Origin: Thelephora terrestris
Lineage: Eukaryota; Basidiomycota; Agaricomycetes; Thelephorales; Thelephoraceae
Length of the DNA stretch: 64,000 bases
Direction of reading: 5' to 3'
Assembly: GCA_015956445.1 (NCBI GenBank)
Contig: WIUZ02000001.1
Coordinates: forward strand, 2,728,001-2,792,000
The position numbers were made by a program, and so were the translations under genes. The number at the start of each line of letters is the position of its first letter. The stretch's first letter is position 1. Positions 1-13,700 of this stretch are shown in pieces. Under the pieces are notes generated by a model, which saw only the letters and a program-made list of their open reading frames with translations, did no database searches and was not told the origin of the DNA.

Positions 1-18
1 ATTACTAGTTGTTCTTTG

Positions 19-984
19 CTATGGAGCATCGCTGTCTCTCCATTTCCGCGAATCGATTACACATTTTATCGTACTGGTGAGGAACGTTAACTCCCGAAAC
101 AGCTCAAGGCAGAAAGATGGTACCTCGACAATGCGTAAAACTTCCTTGTGTAGATCCTCTATGAGGACCTTCAGAGCGTCTGGCCCACAAGGTCTAGTTT
201 CTGCTGCCCATCTCGAGATTTCCAGCAGGTCATTCCGGAGGAACGCTAAACAAAAGCGCATAAATAACTGTGTTTGGGCACCGCAGAGGTGAGCCTACAT
301 GGACTGCTGTCGAAAGCGTAACGCCGAGTAAAGTGGGGTACGATATAGCAGACGAGGTCCATCACCTCCCCTAGAGAATCTGACACATCTCTGGCGTGGA
401 CAAATCTATACGTTCTGCGTTGGCTTGCAACACCGTCAAGTCCATCTCGCGCTTACATCTCATGCTTGTAGGCGCAGGGGACACAAATCCGGACACCGAC
501 CTCCCATCGGAGACGGTCCCGTGTTGCATCTTGGATTCCGCACATCTACAAGCTGCGCATCAATAACTAGCCGGACGAGGTGGATTGGACCGTACTTGAC
601 AAATCGGGTGCAAGAGAAGCAAAGCCAGATCCCGACCCTTGGGTCCCGTGAGCCGAGGCAGGTCAATATCGTGAAGGCGTCGTAGGGCATCTTCCCAGAG
701 GCGGGTGCACATCGGCCGCTTGAGTAGCGCTTGGAGGGTTTTTGATGTCCAGTAGAGTGAGAAGAGGTCCCATAACTCAACCTTCTCCAAAATCTGGCAT
801 GTCACTCAGCTCAATGGGAAACATAACTGAAACAATGGTGGACCTCAAGCCAAACTTCCGTCGAGAAATCTCCCGGAAACGGCAGAATAGACGAATGGGC
901 GACAGGCAACTGCGGCAAGTCTGTCAACCGGGAAGACGAATGGCCAACCTTGACCCGCTTTATTCGTCTTCCCATGCTGATCAT
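19..984 (-). CDS. F-box protein with C-terminal cysteine motif
   Basis: Five exons read on the minus strand: 844..984, 596..793, 457..545, 299..414 and 19..245, giving 256 aa. An F-box-like segment starts near residue 37 (FSTEVWLEILEKVELWDLFS), created by joining exons 1 and 2. It is followed by a short cysteine motif (HPICQMCG, then RICVPCAYKHEM) that commonly follows the F-box in mushroom F-box proteins. By family knowledge it would be a substrate receptor of an SCF ubiquitin ligase, with the substrate unknown. The start ATG at 984 is chosen because it opens the exon that completes the F-box; all four intron phases agree. Exon 1 contains a perfect 12-bp inverted repeat. The call as F-box type is firm, the precise ends less so. 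Confidence 0.72.
930..973. repeat. Perfect 12-bp inverted repeat inside F-box exon 1
   Basis: GGGAAGACGAAT at 930-941 and its exact reverse complement at 962-973 are separated by 20 bases. The transcript of the F-box gene could form a stem-loop just downstream of its start codon. Confidence 0.8.
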
Positions 985-1347
985 CCGGGCGAGATGAGGG
1001 TTAAAGACAAGTGGTGAAGCGCTTTGGACCCAACTACAATGATGGTCACTTTGAGGTCAAGCGACGTCATCTGATCGTTCCCAAACATGTTTGTCACCAA
1101 GCCCGCCGGTTACCGCCGTCGAAGAGGGTCGAAGAGGTACCAATAAGAGATTACATTTTCTTGATGAAGCACATGCCAGATATCTACGGGTCGAGCAGAA
1201 TCATGTAGCAAACGTGATGTGCGACCGACAGAACAGCCCGCAAAGGCGGGTCATTCCACTGCAATGGCGCCGGACGCCAAAGTTCTGGCAATTGCCACCA
1301 TTATCCACACAGGCGGCCAGACGAGGAAGCAAGCACCCTTTCAGAGA
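985..1347. other. Intergenic, F-box promoter side and RPB7 3' side
   Basis: No coding gene is seen. The interval holds the presumed promoter of the minus-strand F-box gene and the 3' flank of RPB7. Short open frames on both strands show no family resemblance. Confidence 0.6.
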
Positions 1348-2128
1348 TTATTCAATCACGCCTAGGTGGTCCTCCTTGATTGTGCCAATGGCAAACTGGG
1401 AGTAATAGTCAGTACCGATGAACAGGTACTCGCTGAGTTCCTCACAATTTCCGTGGCATCCACTCGAGTTCCGACAATCTTTAGCCGCACTTTCGTGTTC
1501 TTCTCAATGATCTGAAATTTCTCGTATGTTGGCACAGAACACGGCATCTGTGTTGATAACCCACCTGATCCTCAGAGGCAAAGGAAGGTGGATTTGAGTT
1601 GGGGTCAAATTTCATGTCAGGATGAATGAGCTTATGCGGAGGTCAAATCTTCTGTCATGCCAGCTATATCTTTTCGCACGTACTTGATGTGAGACGAAGA
1701 CGGTGAGCGGTCCAACTTCCGCGAAAAAGCCCATCTGCAAAGATTGACATTTCTGAGCGTTCGAAGATGGTAAATTGACCGACCTTGGTTACGTTGTTCA
1801 CCACACCATCCACGACTTCCCCTTTGAACGGCTTGAAGACGATAGCGCGGTATCTTGCGACAAACTCTGCCTGGCCACTTCCTGGCAGAACAATGCCATT
1901 CCCAATGTCTGACATAGAAACCACTGCGATAATGTACCCGAACTGGCCGGAACATGTGCCTTCGACGTCAGAGTACAACTTCGACTCCAGGAATTGTAGC
2001 ATCCGTGGCCCAAAATAAGACGGGTGGAGGAGAATCGTATGCGTTAGCTCTTTCTGGCAGGGCGAAATCGCGTGTTAGATGCATATTGACGCGTGCTGAA
2101 GGGGGTAGAATCTCACGATAAAGAACAT
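1348..2128 (-). CDS. RPB7: RNA polymerase II subunit RPB7
   Basis: Six exons on the minus strand: 2117..2128, 1784..2053, 1684..1734, 1565..1630, 1446..1511 and 1348..1395, giving 170 aa; yeast Rpb7 is 171 aa. The assembled protein begins MFFIKELTHTILLHPSYFGP and carries the conserved GSGQAEFVARYRAIVFKPFK and EVVDGVVNNVTKMGFFAEVG segments of the N-terminal RNP/tip domain. The C-terminal OB fold (KVRLKIVGTRVDATEIFAIG) follows, ending EDHLGVIE. Rpb7 pairs with Rpb4 as the stalk of RNA polymerase II, binding emerging RNA and helping initiation. The first coding exon is only 12 nt (MFFI). Every splice joint restores a conserved residue run, so the model is very secure. Confidence 0.96.
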
Positions 2129-2312
2129 GTCCAGCCAGTGACCACAGCCCAAGGTGAAGCGTACTTTCCCACGACTGATGCCTCCTTTCTTGTTGCAATC
2201 ACGTGGATCGCAGCGACAGCAACTCAAAGCTTATTAACCTCACTCAGGGGGCAAAGAAGATGACTCATAAGCGCAAAATGGCCGGCAGATCTCCTTCTTA
2301 ACCACTACCATC
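2129..2312. promoter_or_regulatory. Divergent promoter, RPB7 and unknown gene
   Basis: The 184 bases between the RPB7 start (minus) and the next start (plus) must hold both promoters and 5' leaders. No clear TATA box is seen. The inference rests on gene arrangement only. Confidence 0.55.
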
Positions 2313-3034
2313 ATGGAAATTCCCTTTCAAACTCCTGGTGAGCTACGTATGCTGGACACGTTAGCTGAGTTGGTGCTGTCCGAGGATCCATTAGCAGAAG
2401 ACGATGCCTACGCGGTGAGCACTTGTACTACTTTGCTCACTATCTCGTTTTCTGACAACACTAGCTGGCAATGGAGTATGTCCGTTCAGTCAATGAACCT
2501 CCAGCGAGATATCCCCAACCTTTCTGGCACCCCGGATCTACTCCGATGGAATGGCCACGCCGGCTGTCTCTTCAACATCCTTCCTTAAGAGGGTCTATAG
2601 GCAGCCTATACCCTGAGTTCCCGCCCGGTCACGTCATTGAACAACGCATTCCTGAGCTGAACGACAACATCGACCGGAGCTACCGACGTCAGTCCCTGCA
2701 AGTTGGTACCAATCGTCGCGCCTCATTGGCGGCCGAAGTCGACAATCGCGCGAGACGGAGCTCCCTTCCGAATCCCACCTCCAAGGGCTCCAAAAAGCAT
2801 AAGAGGCGAGTCATTGGCGAAGGCCTCTACAAGCTTGAAACCCTCCCGTGGCACGAAAGCTCCTTGAGGCAGGAAATGGCAAGAAGAACCCAAGAAAGGA
2901 AGGAACGACTGGCCTCCCCCCTCCCCCTGATTAACCTCCGTCCCGAAGCCGAGGCTCGCCTTCGTGATATCCTAGGAGAGGAAGGCTACGCAGAATGGAG
3001 GCGCAAACATCGGGCATCCTATCTCCTCAGCTAG
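2313..3034 (+). CDS. Unknown basic protein
   Basis: Two exons, 2313..2414 and 2465..3034, with a 50-nt intron (GTGAGC to CTAG) in phase 0, giving 223 aa. I do not recognise a family. The N-terminus is acidic and helical (TLAELVLSEDPLAEDDAYAL). The middle is rich in Arg, Ser and Pro. The C-terminal third has a basic patch (KGSKKHKRR) and a probable helical region with WHESSLRQEMARRTQERKE and ILGEEGYAEWRRKHRASYLL. There is no signal peptide or membrane segment. The basic patch could serve as a nuclear localisation signal, which is inference. The gene is divergent from RPB7. Coding status is supported by the long frame, a good intron and a continuous protein-like composition. Confidence 0.6.
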
Positions 3035-3696
3035 AGCTGATGCGACTCTTAGCATCAACCAATACATGTCTCCTTGCTTTGGGTAATTTCGTTTCTGAGC
3101 GTTTTGTTGCAGAGAATACACTGGGTTCGAGCCTAATTGTGGATCGGTCAGACATGAGTGGTCTTGCTTAACTCCGTCTCACTGTACCCATCCTACTCCC
3201 TGGCAAACAGATACTGCGTAAGGATATTCATTGCCTAAAGCCGCAGCACGGTGAATTCTTGGTAGCGAACGTGCATTGATATAGCCTTGGAACAGACACC
3301 CTCCTAGAGTGATCTGGGTCCGCAGCCTCTATAGAACCTAAGAAAGCACACTCGACTTTCCCTCACTGGGTACTGCAGCTCCCTCGTTATATCGCCACAT
3401 GAACAATAATACTCATGGACAGGAATGCTCAAACGGAGTATATCGCACAAATCAAAAAATACAATCAAAAAATCAAAAGATATCATACTTATCATCATAT
3501 CGTATCGTATCAAAAGATACAAGGGAAGTATAACTTTCACACGGTAGACAAACTTGTTTCATCTAAACCTGAAGATGGCTCTTAGGTTTGCATAGGGTCC
3601 AAGGGCTTCGGCTTATCTGTGCGAATCTGAACCAGTGGGCGCCTCCCTGAATACTATGCTCACTTTCTGGACGACCTAGGTTAGACGGCGACCACG
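3035..3696. other. AT-rich intergenic stretch
   Basis: No gene is seen. Around 3440-3530 the sequence becomes A/T-rich with overlapping short repeats of ATCAAAAGATA and a small palindrome, GTATC-AAAA-GATAC, at 3507-3520. It lies upstream of the F-box/LRR-like gene and may belong to its promoter. Confidence 0.5.
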
Positions 3697-5632
3697 ATGG
3701 CAGCCACTCTCAACGAAGATATCCTCACTCTCATCTTCTCCCACACCTTCGATTTCAATGTCTTACGCACCACGGCCGCCGCCATCGGAATTAAAAATCA
3801 GCACCCACTCCATAGGGTCGTTCTCCGTAGATTTCTGCAGTTGCCACTTTGTCTGTCGAGCGAAAACTTGGAGGACTCCGAGGCGCTCATCAATCATTTC
3901 GTCCACAATGCTGAACACGCAAATCTCGTTCGGGATATCGTCATCGTTCTCGGGCCCTCGCGAAAGTATATCGCTGAACATCGAGAACTTCGCAACGCTC
4001 ATCTCCCAGAGGATTCGAAGCAACCGGAGAGGGCGGAAGCACTCGTTAAGCTGCTTCCAGAGCTACTGAAGCACACCAAAAACCTTCAGTACCTTGATTG
4101 GTCCAAATCCCCCCCTCCTAACAGAGAAACCTTTGAAGAGCTTACTGAGCACTCTTCCATTACTCATTTATCGCTCGATTGCTCTGAGCAATCTCTGGGC
4201 TTCCCAGACCCAGGAGAATCTCGCGCGGGGGCCAAGTAATTGTTTTGTGCTGTTGCCCGTTGAACGGTGGACTGACGCGCGCAATTATAAAGCATTGAAA
4301 TCCTCTTCTCAACCATCGGTCCCAAAGTACCATCCCTTGATCTACGTAACGTAGATGAAGAAATCTTCAAGTTGATCGAACAAGGTTTTCCTCCCTTGAA
4401 GAATGTTCGGAACTTAAAACTCGATCTCACTTGTGGGGTATGGGATTGGGACGGTTTTGGTTCTCCACAGCAGGGACCCACTGAGCACTACAGGTTTCCT
4501 CGCGTCTCAAATCACGTTCAAGAGTTTGATCTCAAAATCGCCGATCTCCTCGCCCGCCAACAGAAGGGACCGGTGGAGTTGGTTGACACCAAGAAGCTCA
4601 AGAAACTCAAAGTTGAGGTTGTTCCTTGGTGAGAGTTTTGATTGACTGAGAGATCGCTTCGTGAGCTGACTATGTCTCAGCTTCGGCTGGACTTGCATTG
4701 ACTTTGTCCGCTTGTTCTCGGGCTTCACGTCTGCGGACTTCTCGTCCCTCACTCACCTCGTTATCGATGATTTCATCCGAGATACCAGGAGGTGGACTAT
4801 GGGTGGCGAGGCCGGTTGGGAGGAGGGGGGTCGGGCCTATGTGGGAATTCATGAACTAACCGCAGGTTTGCCTCAACTGCGTCACCTTTGGGTCAACGAG
4901 CGCGTCCTCGCAGCTCCCTCCTCCGATAACAGAGATGATCTCTGGGATGCCAACCCATTTGATTGGCAAACTCAGGATGCAATCATGTCGCGCACTGTCA
5001 ACAGTCCGCGTTGGGAGCTTTTGGGACGCACGTTCGAGAAGTTGGAGTCTCTGAGGGTTGGGTTCGGCCAGTTGAACGCGACCTGGGTCGCCAAAGTTCT
5101 CTCCCATTGTGATCACGCCAAGCTCAAGGCTTTCGGGTTCGATTGGAAATGGCAGCCTAACGAGCCGGTTCGAGCGTCTTTTGTCTCGACGCCTTTACTA
5201 GCATACTGAACGGAAATATAGGGTGTGTTTTCCGAGCTGATTGATACCCTTTCGAGGTTCGAGTCGTTGACCGACCTCCACATCCTTCACCCATATCCAG
5301 CGCTGTCCGCCACCACCGATTACACCGATTATGACGCTACTCGACTCGCCATACTCCACATTCACGAGAGCGAAGAGGTCAAAGGTCTGGTGAAGGAACT
5401 CCTCTCTGGGTTGCCTGGCTTGTACAGGGTTGGGATTGGTCGAAATTCAGTGTGGGAACGGCAAACGCGGTGGAAGGAGGGGGAGAGCGACGAGCTCCAC
5501 GTTCAAAGGCTCCATAAAGCCGAAGTTCCACCCTTCTACAATGCCGGTTCTTCCCATCCCTCCATAGATCTAGGAGAACGTGACGGGTATCCCGCGATAA
5601 AAGACGTGTTGAGGTTATTGGAAGACTTGTGA
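3697..5632 (+). CDS. F-box/LRR-type protein
   Basis: Proposed exons are 3697..4235, 4293..4628, 4681..5182 and 5222..5632, giving about 595 aa. The N-terminus resembles a degenerate F-box (LNEDILTLIFSHTFDFNVLR, then an RVVLRRFLQLPLCL segment). The rest is a series of leucine-rich stretches such as NLQYLDWSKSPP, ITHLSLDC, VPSLDLRNVDEE, VRNLKLDL, LKKLKVEVV, LRHLWVNE and LESLRVGFG, as seen in large mushroom F-box/LRR families. It is likely a substrate adaptor of an SCF ligase, with no known substrate. The first two introns (57 and 52 nt) are well supported by frame and consensus. The last (5183..5221, 39 nt) is unusually short and its borders are uncertain. Confidence 0.62.
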
Positions 5633-7330
5633 GTTCGTTATTTGTTCGTTAGGTGACGCAACCGCTCACCCTGTATATTAGGAGGTAACGTAGGGATGCA
5701 TAGCGATTATGTCAAAATCTTTGGGTTATATGAATGCCGATTTGCGTTTTCAAAGTCCTCAGCATTCGGGTGTCGTCGGCCTTGTTTCCGGTAAGATATG
5801 GTGGCGACGCTTGGGCACTATGGCTTGTGTTTTATATTGCAAAAGTGGGCTTCCTCTACGCGGGTTTCTGGGACTCCTAATGGCCTCCAGTGATAAGCGT
5901 AAGGCGCTGCTGTCTAGACCCATGTTCAACTAAGAGTCCGTTATCGATGACCGTGAACACGATGCCATCAGAACCCGACTGGATGGCCCGCTGAGCACAT
6001 TGATTAAGAAATAATTTTGACCATCCGTTCAGCTCCGATTTGGGGCAATATGTCGCGTCGAAGCGGATTAAAAAGGCCAGGAAACTCGCAACCCTGAAGA
6101 GCGTTCAGAAGATCTAGAGGGTTGGAGTAAAGGGTGAACCGGCCCGGTGCATTCCGGGATACTTCCTTTGATGGCTCTCAGTCTGTTCCGAACATCTAGT
6201 ACACGGTACTCCCCCTCGTCTTGACTCTGGTGAAGATCCTTCCATCGGTGACCCTCTTTCCTCTGGTCTCGCTCTCAAATCTATGGACACTGAATCCCAT
6301 GATGAATCTTGGTCCCGCGTGGAATTTTTGCAAATCCAGACTCGAGCAGGTGATCGTCCTTGGAGCTACAACCATGTGCATAAACTCGTAAAAATAAATA
6401 CCCTGGGAGGTACATCACCACGTCCTCCGGGCACATCCAAAGCTGGAGTCACCATCCTGGCTCGTGGACGCAGTACGGAGTTGTGCATGGGCATGGCTTG
6501 GAGGGCTACAGGGGCTGTCTATCACTACCCTATTTTCTCAGTCAGATCTTCTGTCAAGACCATCGCCAGCTACTTCCGCTACGGTGTTGAACATATCAAT
6601 GGGACGCGTATCAGTGAACGCCAGTGGTATACGCGGACTACTTAAGGGGTCCACGGGATGCGTGGCTTGGACCCGCCCGCGTTTCGTGGAAGTCACGGCA
6701 AAACCGGCACGGCCATGGTTACACAGCCACTGAACACGCCGGGTGCGCCAAGGGGGAGGTTGCTACTATTTTCTCTTGGTGTACCTGCCCTGCCTAATTG
6801 CAAACTAGCTCATACAAAATCGAACCGTGTGCTCTCCTGGGACCCGAGGGATGGTAGTTGTAGTGCTTGTCTGCTCAACGACTCAGGCATTCGCGTCTCT
6901 GGCACCTTCCCCCCTAGTATCGCTGGCCCGCTGCCCTTTAGGGTGACAGCACATCAGGCCGTTATTTCTCGGATTCAGACCCAGGTGATCCACTATCCAG
7001 ATTCCAGATGGAGCCATTTCATAACTAGTACCAGCTTCCGGGTGGGGTGAGTGATTTTCGTTTGAGTTGGCATCGTTTATCAGTCGTCACTCGAAAGAGT
7101 TAGTTGGTGGACTGGCCGTGGCTTTCCTGGGGGGAAAAGCCGCTCGGAATAAACCACACCACTTCCACGGTCGAACATCGGGATTCACTGTTTGGTCACG
7201 TTCTCCGCTCCATGGTTTCTAGGTTTGAAAGGAACGGTCTTTCGTCCACCGAGGAAACGCGTACTTAAATCGCTGATTCTCTGTCCTTTTAGCTCTTATC
7301 CCCTTCTCCGATTCTCTTTGACAATCAACA
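5633..7330. other. 1.7-kb stretch without recognisable gene
   Basis: Several overlapping plus-strand frames of 74-130 codons occur (5709..5933, 6283..6645, 6464..6733, 6658..7050). None has a start context, splice joins or residue pattern that I can tie to a family. The last part is the promoter of the HMG-box gene. Confidence 0.5.
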
Positions 7331-8292
7331 ATGCCGCGCACTCCAAAGAAACGGCTATCAAGCCTTCCCGCCGAACAACATATTCCCCGTCCAGCCAACT
7401 GCTTTATACTCTTTCGAGCCGCATATCTCAAATCTAAGGCTAACTCTACCTCGGGAGATAACGGTCGTCAGCAGCAGAAGGATGTATCCCAGGAGGCTGC
7501 CGCGGCCTGGAACGCTCTTTCTCCAGCCGAGAAGGAGCCTTACAAGGTCCAAGCAGAGATTGCCAAGGCAGAACACGCCAGGATGTACCCTGGGTGGGTC
7601 TACAGACCTAAAATGAAGAGGAGGGTGAAACCTGCGGAAGGCGAAGATTCTTCTGCGAATGGCAGCCTCGACGTTGCATCGCGTCAGAGCTCCCCCCTGG
7701 ATGCAGAAAGGGAGGGTAGGGCAGCCGCCCCGAAGAATATCCTCTGGGATAGCTCCTGGTTCGCGGGGACCACATCTATGACGGACCCCTTCTACTCTGC
7801 GCCTCTCGAACCCCTCGCTTCGGTAAGCGTACTCTGACTCACTGTGCAGAAGGTACTCATTTCGCCGACCAGACCACCACGGTTCCCCCTCAAATAGTGC
7901 CAAACCACACCCATTTCTCCTCCATGGCTCATATGCACGGCTTCGGTGTGGTACCGAATGTTCACGCCATGCCATCCATACGCAATCCACGCACGGGTTT
8001 AGGGAATGGCGAATCCCATCACCCGGGTGACCATGATCACAACACATTGGACTCGGAGGGTGACCCGCTCAGTCTCTCGACGGGTGATTCGACTCCCGTC
8101 CTTTGCTCCTCCGCCGAGGAGGTCCCAACATTGGCTTCGGAAGTGGAGCCACCCACGCACTCTTTGATGAAAAGTCTTGGATTTACTTGGGACGAGTTTT
8201 CAGAAAGCTATTGTTACAACCATGATTGGGAGTGGGAAGTTAATCCAGCCCTTCATCCAGACTTTGACTCCGTTTCGCCCATGGAAATGTAG
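7331..8292 (+). CDS. HMG-box transcription factor
   Basis: Two exons, 7331..7822 and 7873..8292, with a 50-nt intron (GTAAGC to CCAG) in phase 0, giving 303 aa. Residues about 19-97 form an HMG box of the sequence-specific MATA/SOX-like type. It begins PRPANCFILFRAAYLKSK, continues QKDVSQEAAAAWNALSPAEK and EPYKVQAEIAKAEHARMYPG, and ends with a YRPKMKRRVK basic tail. The box lies directly at the N-terminus, and the remainder is low-complexity with His-, Ser- and acid-rich segments that may act in activation. Such proteins bind bent minor-groove sites in the nucleus. In basidiomycetes related factors control mating, fruiting and other development; which of these applies cannot be read from sequence. 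Confidence 0.85.
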
Positions 8293-8614
8293 CGACGTCT
8301 CCTTTATGTTGTAGTTTTATCGTCCTCGTCTTACGCCCTGTCACGGCTATTTCTGCGCCATTCTAGTTTGTAACCTCTCGTTGTTTCGGGCCTTTCTATT
8401 TGTATATATATTGCGTCTGTAACTCGTGTATCAATTCTCTGTAGCATAGTGTCCCTAGAGTTCGCGAAATACGAGCTTGTTTCCTTTCAAGACCGGCTTT
8501 GGCTGGTGTTTACGCTTGTTTGGTCTGCCTCCTGCCGTGGCCGCGAAGCTCTTTGCAAGGGAATTGACTACCACTTCTCGATTGTAAATTGCGCGTCACC
8601 TTTCACTTATCCAC

Positions 8615-8649
<35 letters not shown>

Positions 8650-8677
8650 ACGGTGCTACCCATATTTGCCGCCCTTA
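8293..8677. promoter_or_regulatory. HMG 3' flank and HAT1 promoter with poly-C tract
   Basis: The first part is the T-rich 3' flank of the HMG-box gene (TATATATAT near 8402). The second part is the HAT1 promoter and leader, which contains an uninterrupted C tract ending 29 bases before the HAT1 start codon. Confidence 0.6.
8617..8648. repeat. 32-base cytosine homopolymer
   Basis: The sequence reads CCACAA, then 32 consecutive C, then GACGGTG. It sits in the presumed 5' leader or core promoter of HAT1. Its real length may differ, because homopolymers are poorly resolved by sequencing. Confidence 0.85.
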
Positions 8678-10534
<1,857 letters not shown>

Positions 10535-10759
10535 TTATGTTTCTAATGATGTCTATAGCACATGCGATAATAGTCTGTTGGTGGTAATGAGAATACAGTG
10601 AAGCTACTATACAAATAAGGGGAATGCCAGGGATACCGAGAGAGTGAGAAAGGGGTCTTGAGCAGCGAAACGAGCGGAAACGGGCCAGCTCAATAAATGA
10701 GGAAAGGGGAAATGTCAAGATGAGGAAGGATGAAAAATCGTAAGGGATGGGGATGTTAA

Positions 10760-13700
10760 TCAAGGCAGACCGGGCTTTCTTTGCGAGGCTTGTGGCGTTT
10801 TCCACGTGAGAACACCAATGGTATTCCCAAACCCGGCCAAGAAGCGATTTCCACGACACAGGAAGGAAGAGATTCGAGTAAAGGGAAGCCTGGGAATGGG
10901 CTCTTGAAGCACGATACCGTTTTGGACGGAGAGGGAAGTTTTGAACCTGCTGGGATCCGTGAGGGCGTCACTTTGATTTTCTTGTTCCAACGAAGCCAAG
11001 GCCGAAGCTTGCGTCTTCCCCACGAATGGATCGAAAGTCCAAAGTTCCCACCTCTCCAACGATGCGGGGCTCAATCCAGATGCAGAGCCGGGTCTCAGCT
11101 GCACGGCACACTTCTCTGAGGGTTTTCCAGCATTCAACGGTCTCCTCCTCAACCCTACGACTTTCTCGTCGACGACTTCCCACTTCCCTCTCTCGAAATT
11201 GGTCATAGCTACCCTAACCGCGACGAGGTTCTCCCATATGTGGGACCTGCCAGCCGTGAGAGAAGTATACGTCCGTGGGGGGGATCTTTCGGTATCCTCT
11301 TCTTCAGCAGATGGGATCGGCAGGACCATCAGCTCCACTGCCCTCCTCAGCGAATCCTTATCCTTCTCGCTGACCCTCCTCGAATGTACCCCGTGCCCAG
11401 AAACTGGGAACTTCGGAAGGACTCCAGAGGTGATCGTCGTTCCGCTGAGGGAAGGATTTCGTGATCTGGTCTGTCGAGGGGACGAATTTCCGGAGGATGC
11501 CACGCTACTCTGTCTCGACCGCTTCCTCTTCGATGTTGATAAGTCAACACCGACATTCAGCGCTAGTTGGGGTTGGTTTTGAGGGCACGAGCATTTCCTC
11601 GTCGAGCCCTCCATCAGAAATACTCGATACACGACAAGAACTTGGCCAACCGAGAACGAAATCAGGAAACTGTCGAAGATCGTCGCCCCGCAGAACTGGC
11701 ACGTCTTAGGTGTCACGGGCGACAATCGCAGGCTATTTGTTTCACCGAAGCGGTCATCCAGAATGGTGACGCACTCGCCCATCTCCCAATCCCAGATTGA
11801 AATGACCCCGGCCCTTGTAGTTGCAGCGACGATGCTACGTGTTCGCCCACCAATGAGGATATCTGCGACGTGAACTTGGGATACAGGATCGGAAGGGTTT
11901 CCAGCGGCGACGCAAAAGTCCGGGGTAGTGTAGAACTCTTGAAAAGCACCACATAACTCCAAGGTACCGTCTTCCATGAAAAAGGCAACAGCAGGTGTTT
12001 TCGTCCCGGAAGACGGGACAAGTCCGCACTTGAATACCATTGTGGGCCGAGAAGAAGCAACCTCTCTGGAGTGTCCGCTTCCATCAGTCCACCACTCCAA
12101 CGCGACCCCGTTATCGTAGGTTGCTAGCAGCCGCAACGGTCCACTTGATGACTTCGCAGCAGAGAATTGAAGGCCAGTCACTGAGAAGGGGTTCTTCCCC
12201 GTGGGTAATTGGGGTACAGGAACAATCCCTGACTTCCGGAAGTCCCACGCGAAAACCACTCCCGCCCCTGTCCCAATGGCACACATCGACCCGTCCCCAG
12301 ATACTGTTAGCGCAGTGATTGTGGCTTGATTTAAGGAGGTGCCGGGCATCCGCATGAGGAGGTCTGTTGCGTCAGTAGTGACATAGCACTGGCGTTCGTT
12401 GTCTCGCGCGTTCCAAACGGTGAATTCGTTTTGGGTTCCAACGGCCGCAATTCTTCGACCATCATCGCTGAAAGCGATGAGTTCAACGTCCGTACAGAAG
12501 GCGCGTGGAAGGGTCGCGAATGAGACGTTATCGCCGATAGGGGGGTCGACGTTAACAGATTCTTCGTTGGGCCTATCATGTCGGGCATCCAGGAGTTGCG
12601 CATCCCGAAGGAGATAGAGCAACAGCCCGTACAACAGTCCAACAGTTGCGAGGATGGGTGCAATGAATATCTTCAGCAACCATATCATCCGACGGATCGT
12701 TCGAACTGGGAATCGGAGGCGTTGGTAAGTCCTTGGGTCCATCGACTGGGTTGTGTCAGGGCGTAGCATAAGAACCGTGGGCGCTTCAATGCGGAGGTGA
12801 ACCAGGGGATCATCATTGGGGTTGAAGAGCCTCCAGATACTGGACGCAGGGGAATGAGCCGGAACGACTTCGGCACCGTGTTTCCCTCTCAATAGTGCAC
12901 CTCTTGAGAAGGGACTCTTCGTGTCGGACACGCCAGCACGTTGAGTTGAGAAGTAGAGGATGCCTGTGATAGCAAGAAGCTAGAGGTGCGTTAGAACTGG
13001 CTGGTACAAAAAAGTCCGTTTGACGTACCAGCAGCAAGGTGACATTCTTGTTCACTCGTCCCTTCAGATTCTGGGTGCCTGCACCCTTCGATTGTTTCCG
13101 GGATTCCGAATCGCTCTCGGCGACGTCGGGAGCTTGCTGGAGAAGTTCTTCGAGCTATGAAGAATGAGTACAGTGCTGATGACTGGAATGACAAGCTGTG
13201 AATAATACCTCAAGTCGTTGCAGGTCGATTGACAAGACCGTGACGAAGAAAGTGTGCGCCAAAAACCAATGTGCAACAAGGACCACCACCGCGAAAGCAC
13301 AGAATTGCCTGATAGCACCGCCGGAGAGGCCTGCGATAACACCTAAGATAGAGTTATAGGCGAAACATTTCAAGGTGTTGGATGTCCCGGCCCGGCTTAA
13401 GCCTTTTGCGACGCGGTCCTTGACGGGGAGGGTGATAGGAGTAGAATATATAGCCTGGACCTACAACTTCCGTTAGCGCTGCGGACAGCACAGGTACACG
13501 AAACCCACTAATGCAAACATATTCTCAATCCCAACGAATGTGATTAGGACGGGGAAAAACTCCCTAGGATTACGTCAATCAACTGGATCAATCCAATAGG
13601 AAACGGACAAACCAGGGGATCATGGTGATCTTGAATCCGGCGAGGGCGCAGACGCTCAAACTGGTGACGGTGCTGACAAGAATTTCGATTACGCCAGTGA

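Noticed and set aside
8617-8648. Poly-C tract as a polyproline or polyglycine coding repeat
   Set aside because: A surrounding frame can read through it as proline codons, but it lies between the HMG-box gene and the HAT1 start, and no supported exon contains it.
10760-12931. A stand-alone 723-aa WD40-like protein
   Set aside because: The frame starts inside the SCAP gene. An intron at 12980..13028 joins it in phase to the sterol-sensing half, so it is the last exon of SCAP.
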